In this document: positions 21,759 through 32,866 of the stretch, in pieces | Numbering within the stretch: position 1 is the first letter of the stretch | Layout: each line of letters begins with the position of its first letter | NCBI GenBank assembly: GCA_965240325.2 | Contig: OZ251224.1 | Coordinates: 3,286,001-3,350,000, forward strand | Reading direction: 5' to 3' | Source: Rebecca billardiae RCC1528 | Lineage: Eukaryota; Haptophyta | Length of the DNA stretch: 64,000 bases | Notes under the pieces: generated by a model | The model's input: only the letters and a program-made list of their open reading frames with translations | Database searches by the model: none | Told to the model about the DNA's origin: nothing | Made by a program: the position numbers and the translations under genes

Positions 21759-24700
21759 TCAGATCAGCCCCGTGGCCCGGCCGCCGCTCGCCGCGCCGCC
21801 AGCGGGCAAGCGCGCGGGCATCGTCGAGGCTAAATGGCCTCCGCCGGCCCGGGCAGCCTCAGCCGGCAGCCGCGCAACAGACGCCTTCCGCGACATGGGC
21901 TTTGATCGTGCGACCGCGCGCTCGTGAAGGCTTGCCCTGCCCGTCATCCCCGGCGCGATGCGCACCACCGACGCGCCGGTGAAGCGCGGGCTGTACTCGG
22001 CGTCGGGCTGCTTGCCCCTCGGCGCCTCGCTGAGGTGATGCAGCTCGATCGGCGCCACTTCCCGGGGGGCGTCGAGCACGCTGCTCGCGCGCAGAGCGAG
22101 GTCCTGCCCGGCCGTGCGCTCGACGTCGCGCTTGCGCTCGAGCACCTCGATCAGCTTGTTCTTGATGAGCGAGCCGCGAGGCTTGCGGAACGAGCCGCTG
22201 GCAGCCGGGGCGGGCGGCCCGGCGGCCGCGCGGTCGGACGCGTGCTCGACCCACTCAAGCACCGCGCGCAGCTTCGCCTGGTCGGCCTTGTGCCGCTTGG
22301 CCCGATTACCCATCTCGACGAGCCGCTGGATCTCGCGGAATCTCCCGCGGATGTCGGGCACGTAGCTGACGAAGCGCGCGAAGTTGCGCTTGTCCAGCCG
22401 GAGCAGCCAGCACGGCTCGAGCGCCGTCACCGTCGCGTTGCGCCGCCCGCCCTCCGTGTCCAAGATGGACGACTCGCCGAAGAAGGGCGCGCGCGCAGAC
22501 GCGCGGATCACGCCCACTTCCACGGGCTGCGCCCACGTGCCGTACACCGTGACTCGGAGCTTGCCAATGACGACGAGGAAGAGAGCGTCGGCGGCCTCCC
22601 ACTGCCGCATGATCGCCTCGCCGCGCGCGGCGTGCTGGAACACGAAGAGCGGCGCGACCGTCGCGAGCATCGCGTCGTCGTCCGTCGCGAAGAGCGAGCG
22701 CACCTGCCGCAGCAGCCGCGCAATCACGGCGCGGTGGATGGCCGCGAGAACCTTCTCGGGAAGAACGGAGCGCGGGATGATCATGAGCGCGCAGCCGTCG
22801 CTCGCGGCGGTGGCGGTGGTGAAGCGCGGCAGCTGCGTCGCCGAGCAGCCCTCCTCGCCGAACGCGGGCGCCCAGAACTCGCCGCGCGTGCGCTGCAGCA
22901 GCTCGGTGTGCCCGCGGAAGTCGACGACCCCGACAGCGCCCGCGAGCAGCACACACATCCAACCCGCCTGCGTCCCCTCCCGGTAAACGACGTGGTGCCG
23001 TGCGTACACGTGGTACGCCGACCCCTCGCACATGCGCACGAGCTCCTCCGAGCGCAGGCTGGCGAAGACCGGCATCTCGTGCAGCGTGGCGACGATGCGC
23101 TCGAGCACCGCCTGCGTCGCCGCGGCGTGCGCCGCGCCCGAGCCCGACCCCGAGAGGCGCTCGGAGATCTGAGCAGCGAGCGGAGCGGGCGCGTGCGCGC
23201 TGGATCGCCGGTCCTCCTTGAAGCTCGAGCTGAGGCTCGAGCTGATATAGCGGTCGAGCGTGCTGCTCCGCCGCGGCTGCCCGGCATCGCCCCCCTCCCC
23301 CTCGTCGGAGAATCCGTCGGAGAACTCCTCCGAGGACTCGGACGCGATCGAGCCGCGGCGGCGCGACGCCACCGAGCTGCGACGTGCGGAGGCTGTTGAG
23401 CTACGGCGCGGCGCTGCGGCGGTGGAGCCGCCGACGAGCGTGTCGAGCGAGGCGGCGACGGCGATCTCCTCGCCGCCGCCGGCCTCGTCGGTCCCCGCCT
23501 CGCTCACCTCGCCCACCTCCGCCTCGGCGGCCTCCGCCTCCTCAGCGGCCGCGCGCGTCGCCTGCCCGAGCATCAGAGCCTCCAGCAGGGAACCGTGCAA
23601 CGTGTGCACAGTATATCGGCGCACGAGCGACGAGTGCAACGGGTTCCGCGTGCGCTGCGGCGGGTGCTCGGGGCTCGGGGGCCAGCTGCCGCCGTCCATC
23701 TCGTCGCGCGAGTGCGCGCCGGACTGCTCGCCCGCGCGGGGCGCCTTTGGCGAGTGCGAGCGCTCGGGCGAGGCTGAGCACGCGGGCGAGTCTGCAGCCG
23801 GTGCTAAGTCTGCGGGCGGCGGCGAGTGCGAGCGCGGGGAATGGCGCGGGTCGGATGCGGCCGCCGCGCGCAGGTTGGATTGGCGTATCCGCTCGAACCT
23901 GCGAGGCGCGCCCGACCGCGGGGGCGGCGCAGTGCGTGGATCGCGTGAGGGCCGCGCCGGGCGCGCCGGGCGCGCGGCAGCGGCGGCAGCACCCCGGACG
24001 GCCCGGGCGCTCGCTCCTGCACGCGTGCGCACGCGGCGCACATGTTGCCAGCATTGTGCTCGCTTGGCTCCTCGAAGATGTACTCGGGCGGGCTCGAGGG
24101 CTCGACGAGGGCGTCCAGGGCCGCCACGACGCGCTGCGCGAACTCGTCCGACGCCTTGCCCAGAAGCGAGCGCGAGCTGGGCAGCGGCAGCGGCTCCTGC
24201 AGCTGCCGGAAGCGAACTGGCGAGAGCTGGCGGCGGCTGCCGCTGAACGCGGTCGTCTGTGCGCGCGGCGGCAGCGGCGACGAGTGCGGCGGCGGCGACG
24301 GTGGATCGGATTGGTCGATGTGGCCTGGCTCTGGCATGCGCGACGACGGGCGAGACAGGCTCACCGCAGAAGCACTCGGGAGCCTCGACAGCTCAGCCAC
24401 TTCGCGCGCCGCCGGCAGCCGCGCGCCGCCCCGCGACCGCGGGGGCGAGCGGAGAGGAGCGGGCAGATCCGCATCCACTGTGGCGGCGTCGAGCTGCCTA
24501 GCTAGACGCACCGCCGGCAGCGACAGCCCACGCCGCCGCTGCGCACCTAACGGAGCGACCCGACCGCGCTTGTCCGCGCCCACTACCACCACCACCGGAT
24601 GCCGCCGGGCCCCGCGCGGCGACGGCTCGCGGCTGCCGCCGACGGTGGACGGTGGTGGCGGTGGCGGTGCTGGCTCGCCATGCCCGTAGATGACCAAGCT

Positions 24701-24778
24701 CGCGACGTCCGCATCGAGGGCGCCGGCAGCTGTTGCCGGACGGCGCCCGCCGGCCGCGTGGTGGCCTGCAGGCCGCAT
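21759..24778 (-). CDS. Protein with two cyclic-nucleotide-binding domains (2 exons)
   Basis: Exon 1 is 24778-24042 and exon 2 is 23898-21759, giving 958 residues. The intron (GTGCGC donor, CTCGCAG acceptor, 143 bp) joins GNM to FERIRQSN in phase. The first ~500 residues are Pro/Ser/Ala-rich and look disordered. CNB domain 1 (~508-650) begins LHEMPVFASLRSEELVRMCE and keeps the beta-barrel pattern, but its phosphate-binding cassette is weak. CNB domain 2 (~660-790) has FFGESSILDTEGGRRNATV, a good cassette with Gly-Glu and the Arg that contacts the cyclic phosphate. There are no membrane helices and no kinase domain, so it is neither a channel nor a PKG. A PKA-regulatory-like or signalling-scaffold role is possible. 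It is head-to-head with the thiolase gene. Confidence 0.75.
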
Positions 24779-25082
24779 CGTCCATGCGACGCCACCGAAA
24801 CAGGCAAGGCGAAACGTAGACGATCCACGAATCGTCGTATTGTTTCAAGGTTGGGACGCGTAACCGCCGCCGCCGGCACAGTAACTGACTGAGCTGCCGC
24901 CCAACTGGCGGCCCTTTGCTTCCAGCACGTGCGGTTCGTCAGCAAGGATGCGAGCAAAGTGCGGAAAACGGCGAAAACCACGCGGCTCTAGTTTTTTTTG
25001 GCCCCGTGGACCCGATCAAGCTGCCGAGAGTTTCGTCCAGTTCATCCGACGGCCGCCGCGGTCCTCGCCGCCGGCCTGCACC
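24779..25082. promoter_or_regulatory. Shared 5' region of the CNB/thiolase pair
   Basis: 304 bp lie between opposed start codons. The segment is less GC-rich near 24810-24990 and includes a T-run (CTAGTTTTTTTTGG, ~24989), but no recognisable core-promoter element. Confidence 0.35.
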
Positions 25083-26429
25083 ATGCTCGCCGCGAACGGT
25101 CGCGTGGCGCGTTCGCTGGGATGGACGGCGGGCCGGAGGCTCTCTTCTTCCGCGGCGCCGCCGGATGTGGTCTTCGTCGATGGCTGCCGCATCCCGTTCC
25201 AGCCCTCCAGCACGGTCTACAACGATCTGATGGCGTACGACCTGCAGCGGATGGCGCTCGCCGGGCTGCTTAAGAAGACAGCGGTGCCGGTGGACTCGGT
25301 GGACTACGTCATGTGCGGCACGGTGCTGCAGGAGGTGAAGACTGCGAACATCGCACGCGAGGCGTCCATCGCCGCGGGCTTCCGGGACACGACGCCGGCG
25401 CACACCATCACGCAGGCGTGCATCTCGTCCAACCAGGCGATGTGCACGGCCGCGTCGCTCATCCGCGCGGGGCAGCACGAGGTGGTGGTGGCCGGCGGCG
25501 TGGAGACGTTCAGCGACGTGCCGATCAGGTACACGCGCCCGCTGCGCAAGGCCCTCATCGCCGCGCCCAAGGTGAAGTCGGGCTTGCCCGGCTACCTCAA
25601 GCTGATGCGCGGGCTGAAGATGAAGGACCTCGCGCCCGAGGCGCCGGCGATCGCAAACTTCGCGACGGGGGAGGTGATGGGCCACAACGCGGACCGGCTT
25701 GCCGACCGCTTCGGCGTGAGCCGGAAGGCCCAGGACGAGTTCGCGCTGCGCTCCCACCACGGCGCGGCCAAGGCGCACGCCGACGGGCTGTACGATGACG
25801 AGCTCGTGCCCGTCGGCGGCGAGACGGCCGAGAAGGGCGTGCGCGGCGAGTCGACGCTCGAGAAGCTGTCGACGCTCAAGCCCGCGTTCGTCAAGCCGTA
25901 CGGCACGGTGACCGCGGCGAACTCGAGCTTCCTCACCGACGGCGCCTCGGCGTGCCTCATCATGTCCGAGCCGAAGGCGAAGGCGCTCGGCCTCAAGCCA
26001 AAGGCCTTCTTGCGCGACTACATCTTCGTCTCCCAGGATCCCTTCGAGGACCTGCTGCTCGGCCCGGCGTTCGCAACGTCGCGGCTGCTGAAGAAGACCG
26101 GGCTCACGCTGAAGGACCTGGACGTGATCGAGTTCCACGAGGCCTTCGCCGCGCAGGTCCTCGCCAACCTCGCCGCCCTCGACTCGGACGCGTTCGCCAA
26201 GGAGCGGCTCGGCGGCATGGACAAGGTGGGCGCCGTGCCGATGGAGAAGTTCAACCTGCACGGCGGCTCGCTCTCGCTCGGCCACCCGTTCGGCGCGACG
26301 GGCACGCGGCTGGTCACAACGGCGGCCAACCGCCTGATTCGCGAAGACGGCCGCTTCGCCCTGGTCGCCGCGTGCGCCGACGGCGGCATCGGCCACGCGG
26401 CCATCATCGAGCGCTATCCGGACGCGTGA
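25083..26429 (+). CDS. 3-ketoacyl-CoA thiolase, trifunctional-protein beta-subunit type
   Basis: 448 residues from ATG 25083. I chose this ATG because it opens a mitochondrial-type presequence ([20 protein letters not shown], then SSSAAPPD). The thiolase signature set is complete. Nucleophile Cys113 lies in [24 protein letters not shown] carries the catalytic His, and CADGGIGHA carries the second catalytic Cys near the C-terminus. The ACISSNQA sequence and an insertion at [13 protein letters not shown] point to the HADHB (trifunctional protein beta) group rather than acetoacetyl-CoA thiolases. It catalyses CoA-dependent cleavage of 3-ketoacyl-CoA, the last step of each beta-oxidation cycle, in mitochondria. 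The length is normal, with no introns and no lesions. Confidence 0.92.
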   Translation: MLAANGRVARSLGWTAGRRLSSSAAPPDVVFVDGCRIPFQPSSTVYNDLMAYDLQRMALAGLLKKTAVPVDSVDYVMCGTVLQEVKTANIAREASIAAGFRDTTPAHTITQACISSNQAMCTAASLIRAGQHEVVVAGGVETFSDVPIRYTRPLRKALIAAPKVKSGLPGYLKLMRGLKMKDLAPEAPAIANFATGEVMGHNADRLADRFGVSRKAQDEFALRSHHGAAKAHADGLYDDELVPVGGETAEKGVRGESTLEKLSTLKPAFVKPYGTVTAANSSFLTDGASACLIMSEPKAKALGLKPKAFLRDYIFVSQDPFEDLLLGPAFATSRLLKKTGLTLKDLDVIEFHEAFAAQVLANLAALDSDAFAKERLGGMDKVGAVPMEKFNLHGGSLSLGHPFGATGTRLVTTAANRLIREDGRFALVAACADGGIGHAAIIERYPDA

Positions 26430-27049
26430 GCTGCGCGCGGCACCAGCTCGGCACGACCCGCGTGACGTCCCGCCGCGCAGACGACGTCGGTGGCGCCCGA
26501 TGCCCAGCCCGGTGCTTCTTCCGGCCGTGGAGGTCGCACCGCGACGAACGTCGGGTGCACTGCATCTGGGCCGCCGGCTCGCAGCCGGTACGCAGCAACG
26601 GCGGGCGGTCCTGGCAGGGGACACTCGTCTGTCGGCCGGAGAGCCGCGCGCAGCACGGGCCTGCTGGCAGCGTCACGTCGATCACCGAGGTCGTGGAGTG
26701 GTACACACGCCCGCCATGGGCGGTCAAAGAGACTGTCATAGGAGCGGTAGCCGTAGATGAGACGCCGGCGCCCCGGCCGGGCGGCCACCGCCGCGGGCCC
26801 GCGGGGGCCCGGGCGCCGCGCGGACGGACCCGAGACTGCGAGTCCGCGGGCGGCGGGCCGAGCGCGGCCGCGGCCGCGGTGCGACGTACCCGTGCGTCCG
26901 TCCGGGACCGCTGACACCCACACCGTGAATGGCACGGACACGGTCGAGTGTCGACAGTCACTGTCCGTAGGGCCGTCGTCGTATGAACGGACCGTGCGTC
27001 GCTGCTGTAGAACTTAAATTATAAATAACTTTATTCCGATCGAAGTCGA

Positions 27050-27230
27050 TCCGTATGATGGCCCGCGCGGCGCGGTGCAGGGCGGAGCGCGCAGCGTGGA
27101 GCCCGCCTCAGTGCGGGCCCTAACCACGTTATTTCAAAAAGATCTTTGATCAAGAAAAAAGGGACGGGGGCGATTTTCAGGGCCGGAGGAGACCGAGTTT
27201 CAATTTTTGAGACCCTCCGTAAGACAGTCC
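27050..27230 (+). repeat. Dispersed repeat (GATCTTTGATCAA family), copy 1
   Basis: The stretch with GGCCCGCGCGGCGCGGTGCA, GTTTCAAAAAGATCTTTGATCAA-like and GGGACGGGGGCGATTTTCAG blocks recurs at 42768-42935 with small differences. No coding signature or transposon end is recognised. Confidence 0.8.
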
Positions 27231-27369
27231 GTTTGACTTTGACACGCATCACGACGTCACGACGAGAAATGGAGTATGGACGCGCCCACGAGAATGACGA
27301 GATTCCCCCGTATTCAATCGTGGACGGCCGGGCGTGAGAGCACGGGCTTGATTCTGGAAACCCACGAGC

Positions 27370-27437
27370 CTCTCAAGCCGCGGGTTTGAGAGCCTCTCAA
27401 ACCGCCACGAGCCTCTCAAGCCGCGGCTTGAGAGGCT
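27370..27437. repeat. Palindrome cluster
   Basis: A perfect 28-bp palindrome at 27410-27437 (arms AGCCTCTCAAGCCG) is preceded at 27367-27400 by two imperfect copies of the same arm, so several alternative hairpins are possible. Confidence 0.9.
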
Positions 27438-28094
27438 TTCCTACGGTCTGTACGGAAAAGCAGTTCCTACGGAAAAGGCGGAGGCCGCGGAATCCGGCCC
27501 CGCGGAACGACGGTCATATTCAGCTTAAATAATAATATATGATCGGCTACGCCGATCTTCGGGTAGTAAACAACGAAGTTGAGGGCGCACGGCCCTGGTA
27601 GGCTCTGGCTGGTAGTTGCTGTCGCGTTGGCTTCACCGCCAATCACACGGCACGATGCTACCAGTCAGCAAAGCGCGCGGACGAAAATCAGTCAGCTCTC
27701 CGAGAGGGCCCCGGGCCTGCGCGGGTCCGGCGGTCAGCGGCGCCGGGCGCGGGGATGCTGTCAGCTTCCGAGCCCGTACAGCTCGTCGCGCGCGCTCGGG
27801 GTGCGCGAGGCGACGCGGTACGACGGTGGCGTGGACCACCACCTCACGCCTCGCTACGTCGTCAGCGTGTACAGCCCGCCGCTGCCACTAGCGCCAAGTG
27901 GCACTGCTCGGAACAGCTCGATGCGTCGCGCGTCGTCGTTTGCGTCGACTAGTCGCTCGGCCGGAGGTGCAGCTGACGCGCTCGCCGAAGCAGCACCGCA
28001 GCCCCCGCTCGATGATGTGCGCGGCATGAAGTTCGCACCGAACGTCTTCTTGTCGCGGCCCGGTGCTGCCCGCACTCGCTGCGGAGCGACCACT

Positions 28095-28525
28095 CGAAGA
28101 TGCGCGCAGCGTGACGTGCGCGGCGAGTAACTCCTCGTCGCGAGATGCGCTCCGCCCGCAGTCGCACCCGCCGCCGCGGCGTCCGCCGCTGCGTCTGCCA
28201 CCGCGCCGCCCGCCACAGTGCCGCGCCAGCGCAGGCGCAGCGCCCGACCGCTGCGGCGCCCGCCCGGCCGCTGTCACGCCCGCATTCAGCAGGCCCGGTG
28301 CTGCCGCGCTCGCCGGGCGACGAATCGATACCGCGCGCGGCGTGACGTGCGCGCCGAGTATTTCCTCGTCGCGAGATGCGCTCTGCCAGCCGCCGCGCCC
28401 GCCACCGCTGCTGCACTCGCCGCCGCGCCCGGATGCCGAGTAGCGCCCGCCCGACCGTCACGCCCGCCGTCAGCAGGCCCGACGCTGCCGCGCTGGCCGG
28501 GCGCCGCGGTGGTCGCGGCGTTTGA
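28095..28525. repeat. Two copies of a ~210-bp GC-rich module
   Basis: GACGTGCGCGGCGAGTAACT at ~28113 and GACGTGCGCGCCGAGTATTT at ~28343 start similar modules, both followed by CCTCGTCGCGAGATGCGCTC. Related CAGCAGGCCC and CTGCCGCGCT blocks lie between and after them. Confidence 0.6.
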
Positions 28526-29385
28526 TGCCGTCGCAGACGGCGTGCGAAGCGCGGCGTCGGTACCCGCCCACCCTGCACGATGTTGCCGCGCTGCAACCTC
28601 AGCTTGATCGCTGACTCCACGCCAACGCCGAACGCGGAGCTCGCTGAAGAGAGCCCACCCGCACAGTGGCAGTCTTCGAGCGAGCGCGGGCGCGCGTAGC
28701 TCGATCTTCAAAGAACGGAATCAAAGATACCAGCACCCGCCTATGGGGTTTGACCACCCGCATATTGACGTCGTATCAGTAGATGACCAAGAGTATATCA
28801 GCAAGTCAGTAGCTCGATAGCCGTATGATATGAGAGCGCGCGGGAACGTCGGTTCGGACTACCCGCGCAATAACATCTCGCGTCGCTTGATGAATATGAG
28901 GAGTGAACGACTATCAAAAGAATGTTCGATATCTCAGACCTTGTTTGCAATCTGTTCAATAGGCGAATCTTGACTATCAGAAAGGTAGCTAGAGATGTCT
29001 TTGTCCTATTCGAGTTCGATTTCTTCTATTACTTACTATCCAAGGATTAAGGAGCAGTACAAACGCAATCATGAGCAGCGATATCGAGTCAAATGCGGAT
29101 TTCACACCTAAATCCACCTACAAAAATCCCCCAAATCCTGCGCGCATCCTCTTTTTTGATTTTGCGGAGCACGTGCGCCGCCCCCCCCGGCTTTCGCTCA
29201 CGCTCAGACCTTTCGGGGGGGCCGTGCGCCATAAGTTAGTGTCACTGCATTAATGATGTGAACGGGTGGCGAGGTAGCTATCAGTATCCGTATCGGCGGT
29301 ACAGCCCGGTACTCAGTTAGTAACACTTCAGCTCGTTGCGGAACGACAAACAGCATCAGGTACAGCCACAGGCACAGGTAACTAG

Positions 29386-31568
29386 TTACACATCATCCCA
29401 CCCCGTCGAGTCGCTGCGGTCCTCAGCGTGCCCAGCAGGGATGCTAGGGTCCGCGCCTAGCGCCGCCTCGGGCTCGGCGTGCTGGAGCTCGATCGCAGGA
29501 TGCTCGTCCAGTAGAGAGCTTGGCCACATGCGGCGCCACGTGCTCGAGCGCGCCGTGCGTCGAATGCGCAAAACCAGCGCCATGATCGACAGGCCCACCA
29601 AGACCGTCACTGTTGCGATGGTCGCCGGCCGACCCCAGCCCCCCGTCCTGGAAGACGATATCACGCTGCCGACCCCATCTGCACGGCTGCCCTCGTTCTC
29701 GGAGGTCGCGCCACTCGAGCCCGGTGGCGTTGGCGAGCCCTGGGGCTGTGCTGAACCAGGGAGCGGCGGCGGGGACGGTGGCATAGCGGGTGCGGTGTGG
29801 TGCGCCTGGCGTAAAACGTGCACCCCCAGCACGCGCTCGCCTGTGAGCGCAGAGAGCTCACTCGTGTCTGCCTCGCGCAGCACGCGCGTGACCTCGTCGC
29901 CCGTGCCGTACGGTGCGACGGCGCGCAATGAGCACGTCGTCAGCGGGCCACCCCTCTCCTCACGCGTCGGCGCGCACGAGAGGATCTCGACGCGCTCGGC
30001 CGTCGTGACCGTGCGCTCGCTATGCCTGAGGAGCAGCTTCGCGACGCCGTTGACAATGTCCGCGCGGACGAAGTCGTGCGTGAGGTGCCTCTGCGTGGCG
30101 CGCAGCTCAAGCTCGAGCAAGATCACGTCCGTGTCTGGGAGACTCAGTGGCGGCGGTGGCGACGGCTGTGGCGGTGAACGTGGCGGGGACGATGGGGATG
30201 CAGCGGTGGGTGCAAAGATCACGTCCGTGTCTGGGAGACTCAGTGGCGGCGGTGGCGACGGCTGTGGCGGTGAACGTGGCGGGGACGATGGGGATGCCGC
30301 GGTGGGTGCAAAGGGCACTTCGAAGGATAGCACGCGCTCGCCTGTGAGTGCCGAGAGCTCGCGTACTGAGGCCGCGCTGAGCGCGTGCGTGACGTGCTCG
30401 CCCGTGCCGTAGGGCGCTAGCGCGCACAACGAGCAACTCGTCGCTGCCCCTCGCTCTGCCTCGAGAGGCATGCACGAGACTATTGAGATGTGGTCGGCTG
30501 TGGTAAGAGTGCGAGAGCTGTGGGTGAAGAGCAGCCTCGCAATGCCCTCGATGATGCGCGAGCGCGCCATAGGGCGTTCGAGGTGCGCCTGGCTGGCGAG
30601 GAGCGAGATCTCAAAGAGGACAACATCCGTAGGCGGCCAGGGCGGTCTTCCCACCTGCAGCAGGTACACAAGCGCGTGGCGGCGGTGGGAGCTGAGGACG
30701 AGCGCCAGCCCGGTAGTCGCCGTGCGCGCACGTGCGCACCTCCAAAAGCGCGTTTGAGCCCTCAAGGCTGAGTTCGACGGCGCCTTGCAAGCTTAGTGAG
30801 CCGGCCACTGCAGCCTGGGACCTTGCCTCAACGAGCACGGGCGTGCTCGAGGCAACAGTGCCGCAAAGGATCACGTCTACGAGCCGAGCCGCGGGCACAA
30901 GCACACATACGGGTAAGGCTTGAGATGAGAGCAACACAGACAGGGACGAGGGCGCGCATGCGCGCTTGCGCACCAGTCGTTTCGTCTGGTACTGCAGCGT
31001 CACGCCATGTAGCATCCTCCGTCCAGCCGCCAGAGAGACCGTCATTCCTGCTCGCGCTCGGACCTCCCTCGCACACAAGGGCGAGAGGTGGCGGGCTCTG
31101 CGGAGGAGGAGGCGGAGGAGGCGGCGGGCTCGGCGGGGAGTGAGCAAACACGCTCGTAATGGTCATGTTGGCCGACGCGCCGTTAAGCTCGACCAGGACG
31201 CTCCCAACTGTTCTTGAGGCCACGGGGCGGGGCAGGGCCACGGGGCGGTGTGAGCGCGGGCGCGGGCGCGGCACGCGCACGATGTGAAGGACCGGCACCG
31301 CCGCACGCCGCTCTTCACCTTGCGCCTCGAGGTGGAGAGCTGAAAACACCGACACCCCTTCCAATGTGACGGCGAGGTCTTCGCTCTGCGCGCATACGGA
31401 TACACTCTCCGACCGACGAGGGGAGAAGAAGCTCGACCACATACTGGGGTCCAGCCAGTTGCCCCGTGGCCCGGCAAACCGCACACCGCCAGCACCGCAG
31501 CTCTGCGAGTCCAGCGTCACGGAGAGCAGCGAGCCCACGAACGCAGCAGCAATCGCGGGCACCCCCAT
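29386..31568 (-). CDS. Secreted/membrane Pro-rich protein with duplicated domain (3 exons)
   Basis: Exons are 31568-30974, 30918-30740 and 30654-29386, giving 680 residues. Both introns start GTGCGC and keep phase. Not assigned to a known family. From the N-terminus it shows a probable signal peptide (MGVPAIAAAFVGSLLSV), a beta-rich segment with a NWLDPSMW motif, a pherophorin-like (S)PPSPP linker and a second beta-rich segment. Exon 3 carries two homologous modules of ~105 residues, each ending ELSALTGERVL and containing APYGTGE/D. They are separated by another (S)PP linker made of two identical 32-residue units (a 96-bp tandem duplication). Near the C-terminus there is one membrane helix (IATVTVLVGLSIMALVL) and a short basic/acidic tail. 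It is likely a cell-surface or wall-associated protein. Its start codon lies 65 bp from foldback element 2. Confidence 0.6.
30121..30312. repeat. 96-bp in-frame tandem duplication
   Basis: Two units (30121-30216 and 30217-30312) differ at only one or two positions and encode two copies of a 32-residue Ser/Pro-rich linker in the membrane protein above. The near-identity implies a recent duplication. Confidence 0.95.
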
Positions 31569-31633
31569 GGGTGGCGGTGTACCGTACGCGTAGAGTCGTT
31601 CGGCGACCCTGACCAAGCTGAAAGCGGCCGAGG

Positions 31634-32764
31634 CAAGGGTAGTAAGGGTGAGCAACTCCGCTGGCGACAGCCGCCGAGGTCGGTCGGGCTCTGTTTGCCT
31701 CGGCGAGCGGTGCGAGCGGAGCGGAGCGAGTACTATCAGCGGCGGAGGGCGCTGAGGCCGCGCACGGCGTGAGGCGCGGCGTCGGCCGAGTCGGTCCGCG
31801 GAGGATGCGCGGCGCTCGGCCCGCTGCGCAGCAGCAGTGCGCCTCACTTTGCCCCGAGCGCCGTCCTCCGCGTCGCCTCCTTCCCGCCTTGGAGCAGCAC
31901 GCATGTGCGCGCCGCCACCTCGAAGGCGGCACGGGCTTGCTCAGACGACCGCGCGCGTGTGGCGCGCGACTTGGTCGACTGCGCGCGCGCGCTGCCGCGG
32001 TGCAAGGTAGCGCCACCGCATACGCGCGCCGTGCCCGCGCGAGCCTTTGCTCACGGCCATCTCATGAGCGTAGTGCTCGCTTGTCTGCTTGCTCTCACGA
32101 ATGGTTCGCTGTGCCTCACGCCGGCGCTCGTCGGTCGATCAGCGAGGTGTTGAGTGACATTGGATACCCATGACGAAGGCCTGGCCGTGTGTATGCCTTC
32201 TCATCACGAATGCGAGCGGACGCTAAGGCTCCGCATCGATGGTACCAACACTCACGCCGCTGTCTTTTCCAGCTTCACGTCACTCGGCACTAGTCGGATG
32301 CGCAAGCAGCACTAGACATGTGTGTGAGCTCGCACTCACGTCCGCGCACACGCTCTCGCAAGGCCACGGCGCGCGTATGCGGTGGCGCTACCTTGCACCG
32401 CGGCAGCGCGCGCGCGCAGTCGACCAAGTCGCGCGCCACACGCGCGCGGTCGTCTGAGCAAGCCCGTGCCGCCTTCGAGGTGGCGGCGCGCACATGCGTG
32501 CTGCTCCAAGGCGGGAAGGAGGCGACGCGGAGGACGGCGCTCGGGGCAAAGTGAGGCGCACTGCTGCTGCGCAGCGGGCCGAGCGCCGCGCATCCTCCGC
32601 GGACCGACTCGGCCGACGCCGCGCCTCACGCCGTGCGCGGCCTCAGCGCCCTCCGCCGCTGATAGTACTCGCTCCGCTCCGCTCGCACCGGGCGCCGAGG
32701 CAAACAGAGCCCGACCGACCTCGGCGGCTGTCGCCAGCGGAGTTGCTCACCCTTACTACCCTTG
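31634..32764. mobile_element. Foldback element 2 (CAAGGGTAGTAAGG termini)
   Basis: A 1131-bp copy of the element at 7791-8899, with the same termini, arms of about 400 bp and core. It is flanked by the 7-bp duplication GCCGAGG at 31627-31633 and 32765-32771. It sits between two divergent genes, 65 bp from one start codon and 102 bp from the other. No transposase is encoded. Confidence 0.92.
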
Positions 32765-32866
32765 GCCGAGGCAAGGGCCGAGGGAAGAAGGGGCGGCGCT
32801 TCGTCCAACACGGCCGCGGGGAGCGTGCTCGTCCGACAAGGGAGCGTGCTTCCGAGGACCGAGGAG

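Larger units (their letters stand above)
26430..29385. other. Gene-free, repeat-bearing stretch
   Basis: No supported gene in about 3 kb. It contains a dispersed repeat (27050-27230), a palindrome cluster (27350-27440), a GC-rich low-complexity block with a duplicated module (27880-28620) and lower-GC sequence from 28740 on. Open frames in the GC-rich block exist on both strands and carry only Arg/Ala-rich sequence. Confidence 0.55.

Noticed and set aside
27579-28620. Frames on both strands in the GC-rich block
   Set aside because: They are low-complexity, overlap in several frames and include a duplicated module; no start context or family was found.
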